Below, one piece after another: positions 46,664-54,494 of a stretch of DNA of 64,000 bases. This DNA comes from Paenibacillus macerans (GTDB taxonomy: Bacteria > Bacillota > Bacilli > Paenibacillales > Paenibacillaceae). Under the pieces are notes generated by a model. The model ran no database searches and was not told the origin of the DNA. It worked only from the letters and a program-made list of their open reading frames with translations. The stretch is taken from contig NZ_JAMBOE010000009.1 of assembly GCF_023715465.1 (NCBI RefSeq), positions 1 through 64,000 on the forward strand. Direction: 5' to 3'. The first letter of the stretch is position 1; each line of letters begins with the position of its first letter. A program made the position numbers and the translations under genes.

Positions 46664-47932
46664 TTATTGCTTATCCTCGTTAAATCCCCCTTTGCGGTAC
46701 TGGAGCGGGGAAATGCCTGTGGCCCGCTTGAACGCCGTACTGAAGTAATGCTGCGTTTCATAGCCGGCCTGTTCGGCGATTTCCGCGATCGTCAGCTCCG
46801 TCGCGTTCAGCAGCTGAGCCGCCCGGCGGATGCGGATTTGCGTCAAATAGCCGTTGAACGAGACGCCCAGCTCCTGCTTGATCACCCGGCTTAAATAGAC
46901 GGGGGAGGTTTGCAGCGCTCCGGCCATCTGTTCCAGCGTCAACCGGCGATCGGAGAAGTGCTCCAGCATGTACTGTTTGGCCCGGCGCACCAAAGGTGAG
47001 ACGGCGGTTTCTTTCATCACCGCGGCTTTGCCGCTGCGGTAAACGGGGGGCAGGTCCGTCACTCCGCCGCAGCTGCCGCCTTCGGCCAGATGAACGTCGA
47101 CGGCAATTTTCAGGTTGGTGCGCACCGCAGTTTCGATGCGGTGGAAAACCGCTTCCGCCGCCAGGCTCCACAGCAGTACAACGATGAGTCCGAACGGGTC
47201 GCGGAATATAGCTTTGGGATAGGAGGAGAGCAATTCGGAAGCGATGTTTTCGATCGCAAACAAGTACAGCTGGCGTTCGGATTCCTTCATGGCTGCCGGC
47301 GCCCCGGCCGGCTCGCGCAGACGGATCACGCCAAGCCAATCGGGGCAGGCGGCCGGCAGCTTCAGAAACTGCAGCTGCTCCAAAATCTCGGCTTCCGTCA
47401 AACTGCCGTCCATCCATTCCTGGCAGAACCGTTCCCGCAGCAGCGGATAGCTGCGGGAGATTTGCCGGGAGGCCGCCTGCCAATGGAGCTGCCGGGCCGC
47501 TTCCTCCTCAAGCTCCGTCCGGACCTGAAGCAGTACCTTTTCGAGCTGCGCCGGGTTGGCCGGCTTGAGGATATAATCTTTGACCTGAAGGCGGATCGCC
47601 TGTTGCGCGTAGGCGAATTCGTCATGGCCGGTAATAATGACGATTTTGCAGCCCGGCAGCTGCTCGCGGACGCGCTTCATCAGCTCGATGCCGTCCATGA
47701 TCGGCATGTTGAGGTCCACAAGCAGAATGTGAACGCCGTGCCGGACGGCCAACTCCAGCGCTTCTTCACCGTCTTCGGCTTCTGCCGCAACCGCAAGACG
47801 GAGCTGCTCCCAATTGACGCTGTCCCGGATGCCCTCCCGAATAATCATCTCATCGTCGGCAATCAGCACTTTCCAGCGGAAGGCGGGGGACAGGCTGTTT
47901 TCGTTCATGTTTTTTTCCATACGGTCACTCAT
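46664..47932 (-). CDS. AraC-type response regulator (YesN-like) of the sugar-sensing triad
   Basis: The 422-residue protein has a receiver domain (VLIADDE near residue 22, phosphorylation site D73 in LVDLNMPIMDG, ILKPANP lysine). The linker is long, and the C-terminal AraC/XylS domain has two helix-turn-helix units (LEQMAGALQTSPVYLSRVIK and IAEIAEQAGYETQHYFSTAFK). It would be phosphorylated by the adjacent kinase and activate sugar-uptake promoters. The start has GGGAGAGGG and overlaps the kinase gene by eight bases. No transport gene follows it directly. Its natural target could be the same-strand monosaccharide transporter at 18.5-22.5 kb, which is inference. Confidence 0.9.
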   Translation of the reverse strand: MSDRMEKNMNENSLSPAFRWKVLIADDEMIIREGIRDSVNWEQLRLAVAAEAEDGEEALELAVRHGVHILLVDLNMPIMDGIELMKRVREQLPGCKIVIITGHDEFAYAQQAIRLQVKDYILKPANPAQLEKVLLQVRTELEEEAARQLHWQAASRQISRSYPLLRERFCQEWMDGSLTEAEILEQLQFLKLPAACPDWLGVIRLREPAGAPAAMKESERQLYLFAIENIASELLSSYPKAIFRDPFGLIVVLLWSLAAEAVFHRIETAVRTNLKIAVDVHLAEGGSCGGVTDLPPVYRSGKAAVMKETAVSPLVRRAKQYMLEHFSDRRLTLEQMAGALQTSPVYLSRVIKQELGVSFNGYLTQIRIRRAAQLLNATELTIAEIAEQAGYETQHYFSTAFKRATGISPLQYRKGGFNEDKQ

Positions 47933-49790
47933 GGTTTACCCTCTCCCAACGTACGTTGTTATCCCGGACCAGCGGGTGCGTCACCGTCACGACCGTTCCC
48001 CGTCCTAATTCGCTTTGGATGGCGATTCCGTATTTGGCGCCGAACGTCAAAGCGATCCGTGCCTGCACGTTCAGCATGCCGTAGCCTTTGCCGTCCGCGG
48101 AATCGGGTGCCGATGCAGGCTTCGGCCCGGGAGACTCGGCCGCGGCAGCTGCCCCTGCCGACTGCAGCTGCCTTTGTAGCTGAGCCAGCCGTTCGGGGGG
48201 AATGCCTTTACCGTCGTCGCGGATGGTGACCACGAGCAAGCCGCCGTCTTTGGCCGCCTCGATCACGATATGTCCGGGCCCCCGGCGCTCCTTGATCCCG
48301 TGATAAATCGCATTCTCCACGATCGGCTGCAGCATCAGCTTCAAGACGTAAACGCCTTGAAGTTCCGGGGCGATACGCAGGGTATAGTCCAGCTTGTTTT
48401 GGTACCGGACATGCTGAATTTGCAAATAGCTGCGGACATGCTCAAGTTCGTCGCTCAGCGGAATGATATCGTTGCCTTTGCTCAGCCCGATCCGAAACAG
48501 CTTGGACAGCGATTCCGCCATCTCGGCGATATCGTCCGCGCCTTTACGGCGGGCCATCCAATGGATCGTATCGAGCGTGTTGTACAGGAAATGCGGCTTG
48601 ATATGCGCCTGCAGGCTGCGCAGCTCGGCTTCGCGTTTTTGCCGCTCCTGCAGCTCGGTCAGCGAGAGCAGCCGGCCGATCTGCTGCAGCATCGCGTTGA
48701 ACTTGCGGCCCAAATGGCCGATCTCGTCGGTGCGGTCGCTCCAGTGGCGGATCGTCAGGTCGCCGGACTGGGCTTTTTGCATAAAGGACGTGAGCTGGGC
48801 GATTGGCCTGGAGATCGAGTGGGCCAAATAGAAGGAAGCGGTCATCCCCAGCAAGCAGACGACAAACACAAAGCTGACGACATAAAAGCGGATTTCCTGC
48901 ATTTCCGCGGCCGACTCCTTCATGGTAAAAACGCCGACCGTCGTCCAGCCGGTGAACGGGGAGGCGCGGTAAATGAACTGCAGGTCGCGTCCGCCAGCCC
49001 GCGCCGAATACGTGCCCGAGCCCTCCGTGTTCATCCGGTCCAGCGGAATGCTGTCGGTGTAGGGCTCCGGCGGAGCATAGATCGGTTGTCCTTCTCCGTC
49101 CAGCACCGTCAAGTAGCCTGTTTTGCCCAACCTGACGTCTTGCGCGGTCTCGGCGATCACGCGGAGCTTCAAATCGATCAGCACGACGCCTTTGACCTGC
49201 TGAGTGTCGGGATCGAGAATCGCTCTGACGGCCGACACGACCTCGCTATCCTTGTAGCTTACGTGCGTCGTCACATTGCGCTGATGCGGGTGGCCGATCA
49301 CCTTGAAGATGCCTTTGCTCCGCACCGCCTCTTTGTACCAGTCTTCCGCGGTCAACTTTTCCGGAGTTCTGGCGTACATTTCGTTGCTGATGTAGTCTCC
49401 CTGGCTGTTTACAACCAAAATGCCGGCCACTTCGGAATACAACGTTGTAAAGCCCTGCAGAAATTTGCGAATTTCGAAGTGGTCCGCTTCGGATTGCCCC
49501 TCAAGAAACCGCAGTACCTCCGGGTTAAAAGAGATAAAGTAGGTCATGTTTTGCAAATTTTCCACGTAGGTTTCCAGCGATTTGTTCACCTTGCCGATCA
49601 GTTGCAGCGTATTGTCGGTAATTTGGCGCTCAATGATGCGGTCGACCGTCCAGTTGGTTAGCAAGCCAAGACCGAGGGAAGGAAGGATGCTGATCAGCAA
49701 AAAATGCACGATCAATTTGTAGCGGATCGGCAAATTGTTTAGGGAGAAACGGCGCAGCTCCCAGCTTTTCCCGTAACGTTTATTTGGCAT
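47925..49790 (-). CDS. YesM-like sensor histidine kinase of the sugar-sensing triad
   Basis: The 621-residue protein has two membrane segments (about residues 24-47 and 300-325) around a large extracellular sensor of the Cache type. A HAMP domain follows, then a His_kinase domain with H400 (IKPHFLYNTLD) and a HATPase domain (IRDDGKGIPPE, KGYGMLNVQARI). This is the LytS/YesM architecture. In-frame starts exist at 49805 and 49790; both lie inside the upstream gene. I prefer 49790, which overlaps that gene by 11 bases. It probably senses the sugar-loaded binding protein encoded just upstream and phosphorylates the AraC-type regulator downstream. Confidence 0.88.
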   Translation of the reverse strand: MPNKRYGKSWELRRFSLNNLPIRYKLIVHFLLISILPSLGLGLLTNWTVDRIIERQITDNTLQLIGKVNKSLETYVENLQNMTYFISFNPEVLRFLEGQSEADHFEIRKFLQGFTTLYSEVAGILVVNSQGDYISNEMYARTPEKLTAEDWYKEAVRSKGIFKVIGHPHQRNVTTHVSYKDSEVVSAVRAILDPDTQQVKGVVLIDLKLRVIAETAQDVRLGKTGYLTVLDGEGQPIYAPPEPYTDSIPLDRMNTEGSGTYSARAGGRDLQFIYRASPFTGWTTVGVFTMKESAAEMQEIRFYVVSFVFVVCLLGMTASFYLAHSISRPIAQLTSFMQKAQSGDLTIRHWSDRTDEIGHLGRKFNAMLQQIGRLLSLTELQERQKREAELRSLQAHIKPHFLYNTLDTIHWMARRKGADDIAEMAESLSKLFRIGLSKGNDIIPLSDELEHVRSYLQIQHVRYQNKLDYTLRIAPELQGVYVLKLMLQPIVENAIYHGIKERRGPGHIVIEAAKDGGLLVVTIRDDGKGIPPERLAQLQRQLQSAGAAAAAESPGPKPASAPDSADGKGYGMLNVQARIALTFGAKYGIAIQSELGRGTVVTVTHPLVRDNNVRWERVNHE

Positions 49791-50790
49791 AGTAATCATC
49801 CACATTCTGCCGCGTTACGACGGTGATGCCGGTGTCCGCCTGTCTGGGTATCCGCGCGGTTCCGGCATTTGGCGAGCCGCCTTGCCCATGCTTCAGCGAA
49901 AACAAAAACTGCAGGGACCAATACCCCATGTTCCAGGTGCCTTGGGCCATGGTCGCGGCGATGTCCCCGCTTTTGACAAGGTCGAGCGTGCCTTTGTCGG
50001 TGTCGAAGCTGATGATCTGGGGCCCGCCGCCGCCCGCGTCTGCCCCGATCGCCCGCACCGCTTCGGCCACGCCGATGCCACCGTTCGCCTCCGTGGCGAA
50101 AATACCGGCGACGCTTGGGTACGCCCGCAAAATTTCCTCCGCGGCCTGCCGGGAAGCGAGCTGATCGCCTTTGCCGTTTTTGACATCGACAATTCGCATC
50201 CCGGGAAATTCCGCGGCAATCGTATCGGCGAACCCGTCCGTGCGCTCCTGATGGTTTTGCTGATTCGGCGTGGTGACGACGGCGACTTCCCCGCGGCCGC
50301 CCGTCAGCTCGGCCATTTTGCGGGCGGCCTCGACGCCTGCCGCGTGATTGTCGGTGCCGAGGAAGGAATACGCTTTGCTCCCCGGCGCGTTGGAGTCGAA
50401 CAAGACGACCGGGATACCGGCGTCTACCGCTTTGTTGATCGTGGCCGTCAGCAGGGAGGGATGGATGGCGGAGATGGCGATACCGGCCGGTTTTTTGGCG
50501 ATGACCTGCTCCAATACGGTGATTTGCTCATGGACGTCGCGCTGGGTGGAGCCGCGGTATTCCACCGACACGTTTAAGTCCTGGGCCGCGTCCTCAAAGC
50601 CTTTCAGCCCGCTTTTCCAGTAATCGATGCCCAATTGGAACGTCAGCATGACGTATTTTTCATCGATTTCCCCGCGCAGTCCGCCCGTTCCCCACTGCTC
50701 GTTCAGGCGGCTCTGCTGCGCCCGGAAATCCAGCACGTAGAGCGCAAAACAGGCGATCAGCAGCAAATAGACGATCCAAATCTTTTTCAT
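49780..50790 (-). CDS. Membrane-tethered sugar-binding protein (RbsB family) of the sensing triad
   Basis: The 336-residue protein has an uncleaved-looking N-terminal membrane segment (IWIVYLLLIACFALYVLDF) without a lipobox. A type 1 periplasmic-binding domain follows (QLGIDYWKSGLKGFEDAA, GIAISAIHPSLLTATINKA, VVLFDSNAPGSKAYSFLGTD, GIFATEANGGIGVAEAV). With the overlapping kinase and regulator genes it forms the triad common in Firmicutes, where the binding protein acts as a sensor accessory and not a transporter part. The start has GAAAGGGG upstream. It is the first gene of the operon. Confidence 0.87.
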   Translation of the reverse strand: MKKIWIVYLLLIACFALYVLDFRAQQSRLNEQWGTGGLRGEIDEKYVMLTFQLGIDYWKSGLKGFEDAAQDLNVSVEYRGSTQRDVHEQITVLEQVIAKKPAGIAISAIHPSLLTATINKAVDAGIPVVLFDSNAPGSKAYSFLGTDNHAAGVEAARKMAELTGGRGEVAVVTTPNQQNHQERTDGFADTIAAEFPGMRIVDVKNGKGDQLASRQAAEEILRAYPSVAGIFATEANGGIGVAEAVRAIGADAGGGGPQIISFDTDKGTLDLVKSGDIAATMAQGTWNMGYWSLQFLFSLKHGQGGSPNAGTARIPRQADTGITVVTRQNVDDYYAK

Positions 50791-50920
50791 ATGAAACCCC
50801 TTTCAAAAGATAGCTTCAAAAAAAGAGATGAACTTCGACAACATCATACTATGTTTCGCCTGAAAATATCATTATGTTTTTGCGATGCAGTTAAGATACC
50901 GGGTTAGTTCAGTCACAATA

Positions 50921-50949
50921 TTGTTATTTTAAATCGTGGTAAGCTAAAT
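50921..50949 (+). promoter_or_regulatory. Candidate promoter of the TDT transporter gene
   Basis: TTGTTA (50921-50926) and CTAAAT (50944-50949) are separated by 17 bases, about 60 bases before the start codon, in the gap shared with the divergent sensing triad. Confidence 0.4.
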
Positions 50950-51009
50950 TTAAGTTTCTGAGCGTGGGGGAAGAATAGATGGGAGTCAAGTCTTAAAAGG
51001 CGGGGATGG

Positions 51010-52053
51010 TTGAGTATGTTAAGGGTGATGGCCGAAAAGATCAAACACCTGTTTCCGGGTTATTTTTCAATGGCGATGGCCACCGGGACGTTGTCCATTG
51101 CGCTGCATTTGCTGGGGATTCCGTTTGTTCCCAGGCTGCTGCTGTATTTGAACACCTGCATCTATGTTACGTTGTGGGTACTGACGCTGATTCGTCTTAT
51201 CAAATATTTTCCGCAGTTTAGCAAAGATCTGACCAGTCACAGCCAGGGGCCGGGCTTTTTTACCTGCACGGCGGCGACCTGCGTGTACGGCAGCCAATGG
51301 GTGGTTGTGGCGCATAACGGCAAAATTTCCACAGGGCTTTGGGTCTTCGGCATCTTGCTTTGGGTCATCATTATGTATACCTTTTTTACGGCCGTGACCG
51401 TGAGAAAAGAGAAGCCGACACTGGCCGAAGGCATTAACGGAGCCTGGCTGATCGCCGCTGTCGCCACCCAATCCGTTTCCGTTCTCGGCACGTTAATTTC
51501 CTCCTACCTGGCGGAAGGCCGGGAGATCGTCCTGTTTTTTACACTGTGCATGTATTTGCTCGGCTGTATGCTGTATCTGAATATCATCACGTTAATATTT
51601 TACCGGTTTACTTTTGTCGACTTGAAATACTCCGCGTTGACCCCTCCATATTGGATCAATATGGGGGCGGTAGCGATCACGACGCTGGCCGGCTCCAACC
51701 TGATGCTGCACGCGGCCGATTGGCCGTTTCTGACCGAACTGGTTCCTTATTTAAGAGGGTTTACTTTGTTTTTCTGGATTACGGGAACATGGTGGATTCC
51801 GCTGCTGTTTATTTTGATGGTGTGGCGTCATGTTTACCACCGTTACCCGCTGACTTACGATCCGCAATTTTGGGGGATGGTGTTCCCGCTCGCCATGTAT
51901 ACGACCAGCACTTACCAGTTGTCGCAGGCCTTAAAACTGCCCTTTTTGGTCATGATCCCACGGAGCATGGGGGTTATCGCGGTCATCGCCTGGTTAGCCG
52001 TGGTGGCCGGCTTTGTATATCACCAATTTCGCTCGTTTCAAGCGCGGGGATGA
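51010..52053 (+). CDS. TDT-family (SLAC1/TehA-like) anion or dicarboxylate transporter
   Basis: The 347-residue protein has about ten membrane segments and begins with the family pattern HLFPGYFSMAMATGTLSIAL. Members include TehA, the malate transporter Mae1 and plant SLAC1 channels. It would move a small anion such as malate, sulfite or tellurite-related species; the sequence does not say which. The frame starts with TTG at 51010, with AAAAGG nine bases upstream; ATG at 51016 is an alternative. It is divergent from the sensing triad, and a small membrane protein follows 170 bases later. It may be a single-gene unit. Confidence 0.8.
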   Translation: MSMLRVMAEKIKHLFPGYFSMAMATGTLSIALHLLGIPFVPRLLLYLNTCIYVTLWVLTLIRLIKYFPQFSKDLTSHSQGPGFFTCTAATCVYGSQWVVVAHNGKISTGLWVFGILLWVIIMYTFFTAVTVRKEKPTLAEGINGAWLIAAVATQSVSVLGTLISSYLAEGREIVLFFTLCMYLLGCMLYLNIITLIFYRFTFVDLKYSALTPPYWINMGAVAITTLAGSNLMLHAADWPFLTELVPYLRGFTLFFWITGTWWIPLLFILMVWRHVYHRYPLTYDPQFWGMVFPLAMYTTSTYQLSQALKLPFLVMIPRSMGVIAVIAWLAVVAGFVYHQFRSFQARG

Positions 52054-52224
52054 GAAGGCGGAATGCAGGCGGAACCTTGTTATTTCCTGATCGTCCCGCC
52101 GGTTTTAGCCGAACTTTATAAGATGGGCGGGATCTGCAATAATGGAAGTACATAACAACATTCACTGGCTAGGGGAAGTTTCCTGCCGGAAAGGCGTTTG
52201 AGTTCGGAGGGGGAAACGTCGTCT

Positions 52225-52455
52225 ATGACCAAATTGTTTTTGGGGTGCACATCGTTGTTGGCGGGAGTCATCGTCATTTGCACGGGGTTTATCGTCTCGG
52301 CTTTGGAGGGTATTAAACCCGGAAGCGGAAATTTCAGCTACAGCCTTTTTGACCTGAATTTATGGTGGATCATTATACCTGTGGTTTTGTTGGCCGCAGG
52401 AGGGGGACTTGTCTACTCCTATCAAAAAGATGTCAACTACGAGGAATCGCAATAA
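52225..52455 (+). CDS. Small two-segment membrane protein
   Basis: The 76-residue product has two hydrophobic segments (about residues 4-25 and 43-66) joined by a Gly/Ser-rich loop, and an acidic C-terminus (DVNYEESQ). I start at the ATG at 52225, which follows GGAGGGGG by about 11 bases; a TTG at 52198 is in frame but lacks a good site. No family is recognised. An inverted repeat follows the stop. It may belong with the transporter upstream, though a 170-base gap separates them. Confidence 0.55.
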   Translation: MTKLFLGCTSLLAGVIVICTGFIVSALEGIKPGSGNFSYSLFDLNLWWIIIPVVLLAAGGGLVYSYQKDVNYEESQ

Positions 52456-52480
52456 ACTTATTACTTGTAAAATAGTAGAC

Positions 52481-52530
52481 AGCCTGCGCTTAGGTCCGTT
52501 ATTGCACTGAAGCGGATGAAACCGCAGGCT
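52481..52530. terminator. Inverted repeat between convergent genes
   Basis: AGCCTGCG (52481-52488) and CGCAGGCT (52523-52530) form an eight-base stem with a long loop, placed between the small membrane protein gene and the convergent response regulator gene. It lacks a strong T run, so terminator function is uncertain. Confidence 0.35.
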
Positions 52531-52546
52531 CTGCTACGACCTTACC

Positions 52547-54064
52547 TTATTGCGATATCTTTTTGTACTCATTTGGCGTCACCCCGACCATGCGCTTGAA
52601 CAGCTTGTTGAAGTAGGCCGGGTCGGGATAACCGACCTCGCAGCCGATTTCGTGGATTTTCAACTCGTTTGATTTGCGCAGCAGCAGCTTCGCCTTTTTG
52701 ATTCTTACCTCGATCAGGTAATCGGTGATCGTCATGCCGGTCTCGTGTTTGAACAGCTTGCTCAGGTAGCTGGGCGTCAGATAGACCATCCGAGCGAGCT
52801 GGCTCAATTCGGCCGGCTGGTTGTAATGTTCGGCGATCCAGCGCTTGATGGTTTCGACCGATTTCCCCGCCTGCGCCAGGCGTCCGGTCCGAACCTGTTG
52901 CAAAGCGCCGGCCAATTCGGCCAGAAATTTTTGCCGGATTTCATCAAAGCTAAGGCAGGACAACAACTCGGCTTCCAACTGTTTGGCTTTGGCGTGCGGC
53001 CATATTTTGCTCCATTCGTGCAGTTCGGCGGAGACGGTGCCCACTGCAAGACGGCATAGTAAAATAATGGATTCGAGCGGAGACCGGTCTTTCCGCACCT
53101 GCTCAAACAGCCGCTCCAAACAGGCAACCGCCCGGGGAACGTTTAAAATTTGCAGCTGTTCGATCCATTCATCTCGGCAGGCGGCAAACCGTTCGCCGAT
53201 ATCCGCACCGCCGCTGCCGGATTCGCCTCCCCCGCCGGCCGCACGGTAATTCCACGCCGAACTTCCGTAAATGCCGGACTCGCAGGCGCTTTTCGCTTCC
53301 GCATAAGCCCTGCCCAGCATCGTCGGATCGCCATATACGAAGCTGGAACCGGCAAGCGCGCGGCGGGGGCCGCATATGGCTTTCAAGACCGCCGCCATTT
53401 GGCGGAGTTCTTCCTGTCCTGGCTGTTGCGAAAAATAACAGGCCAGAGCAAGAACCTGCTCGCCGCTGTCGACCAGATCCCAGCAGCGGGCGGGGAGACT
53501 CCCGGTTTGCTCAAGCCCGCCGCGCAGCGCTTCCGGATGACAGCCCTTGAACGCATATACGACAAAATAAGGCTCCGGCAGGGAAAGCTCCGGCAGCTTT
53601 GCGTCAGGCCCAGGCCCAGAGCCTCCAGCGAAGCTTTTAAAGTGAGAGAGAAGCAATCCCGAGCGGAGTTGCTGCTCCTTGCCGCGGGCCGCCGTTTTCT
53701 CCTCATCAAGCGCGTAAAGCAGGGCGAACAGCTGCTTTTTGTCGATCGGTTTGAGCAGGTAGTCCACCGCGGAATACCGGAGGGCCTGCCGGGCATATTC
53801 GAAATCTTTAAACCCGCTCATGATGATGCAGCGGATTTCCGGCTTGATGGTCTTTACCTGTTTGATCAGCTCCAGTCCGTCCACCACGGGCATGCGGATA
53901 TCGGTGACGATGGCGTCAAGGTCGGCTTCCCCGAGATAATCGAGGACGTCCTGCCCATTGGAGAACAAACCGTCGACGACGAAGCGGCCGCTCTCCTTGC
54001 CGATCATCTTACCCAGCCCTTCCCGAATCGAAGCTTCGTCGTCCACAATCGCGATTCGCAGCAT
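52547..54064 (-). CDS. AraC-type response regulator (YesN-like) of the mannoside transport locus
   Basis: The 505-residue protein has a receiver domain with D55 (IVTDIRMPVVDG) and the KPIDK lysine, followed by a long central region and a C-terminal AraC-type DNA-binding domain (LAEHYNQPAELSQLARM-like first unit, EIGCEVGYPDPAYFNKLFK second unit). It should be the partner of the kinase encoded upstream on the same strand. The start has AAAGGAGG. Unusually, 430 bases with intergenic repeats separate it from the kinase, so it may have its own promoter. It probably activates the ABC operon and perhaps the beta-mannosidase gene. Confidence 0.9.
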   Translation of the reverse strand: MLRIAIVDDEASIREGLGKMIGKESGRFVVDGLFSNGQDVLDYLGEADLDAIVTDIRMPVVDGLELIKQVKTIKPEIRCIIMSGFKDFEYARQALRYSAVDYLLKPIDKKQLFALLYALDEEKTAARGKEQQLRSGLLLSHFKSFAGGSGPGPDAKLPELSLPEPYFVVYAFKGCHPEALRGGLEQTGSLPARCWDLVDSGEQVLALACYFSQQPGQEELRQMAAVLKAICGPRRALAGSSFVYGDPTMLGRAYAEAKSACESGIYGSSAWNYRAAGGGGESGSGGADIGERFAACRDEWIEQLQILNVPRAVACLERLFEQVRKDRSPLESIILLCRLAVGTVSAELHEWSKIWPHAKAKQLEAELLSCLSFDEIRQKFLAELAGALQQVRTGRLAQAGKSVETIKRWIAEHYNQPAELSQLARMVYLTPSYLSKLFKHETGMTITDYLIEVRIKKAKLLLRKSNELKIHEIGCEVGYPDPAYFNKLFKRMVGVTPNEYKKISQ

Positions 54065-54168
54065 AGGTTTTCCTCCTTTGAATCATTCCGTTTACGTCCG
54101 GATCAAACCTAGTAGCTCGCTTCTTAATAACGCTAGCTTTCCATTCCTGTTGGTCAGACCGTACGCGG

Positions 54169-54353
54169 CTAACGGACAGGAGCGCCCTTATTTGCCCGAA
54201 AAGCCGGCGTTTGGAATTCTAACGGACAGGAGTGCTCTTATTTACCCGAAAAAGGCCGAAAAGGCGTGCTGAAATGCCAAATAAGGTCTGTGGTGTCCGT
54301 TACATTCTGAAAGCTTTAGATTTTGCCGAAATAACGTCGCTGGTGTCCGTTAG
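54169..54353. repeat. Cluster of four imperfect intergenic repeats, two direct and two inverted
   Basis: Between the kinase and regulator genes (54065-54494) are two near-identical direct copies, 54169-54202 and 54219-54252, of about 34 bases (CTAACGGACAGGAG, then CTCTTATTT, then CCGAAAA). Two inverted relatives follow at about 54279-54302 and 54325-54353 (CTAACGGACACCA, then CTTATTT in reverse). Facing copies could fold into hairpins and might act as a transcription stop or processing site inside the operon. The framework resembles the cluster at 185-368. Confidence 0.75.
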
Positions 54354-54366
54354 GGCCGGAAAGTAT

Positions 54367-54437
54367 GGCATTACGGCCAGCAAGAACGGCATTACGGTCA
54401 GCATCCCGGCAATATGGCATTACGTCTCGGCATTACG
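54367..54437. repeat. Four copies of GGCATTACG
   Basis: The nine-base word occurs at 54367-54375, 54388-54396, 54416-54424 and 54429-54437, just downstream (plus sense) of the larger repeats and before the kinase stop. Spacing is irregular, so a binding-site array is not obvious. Confidence 0.6.
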
Positions 54438-54494
54438 ACTTGGTCGAAGCCGTGGTCAGGCCTCCAAGCCAGCCGTGGCCATACTTTAACTTGC

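Noticed and set aside
48270..49661. 463-codon frame on the plus strand
   Set aside because: It lies inside the histidine kinase gene on the other strand. The kinase has all its motifs, and this frame has none.
54169..54437. Possible CRISPR array
   Set aside because: Copies are few, differ from one another, face in both directions and have irregular spacing. No cas genes are in the window.
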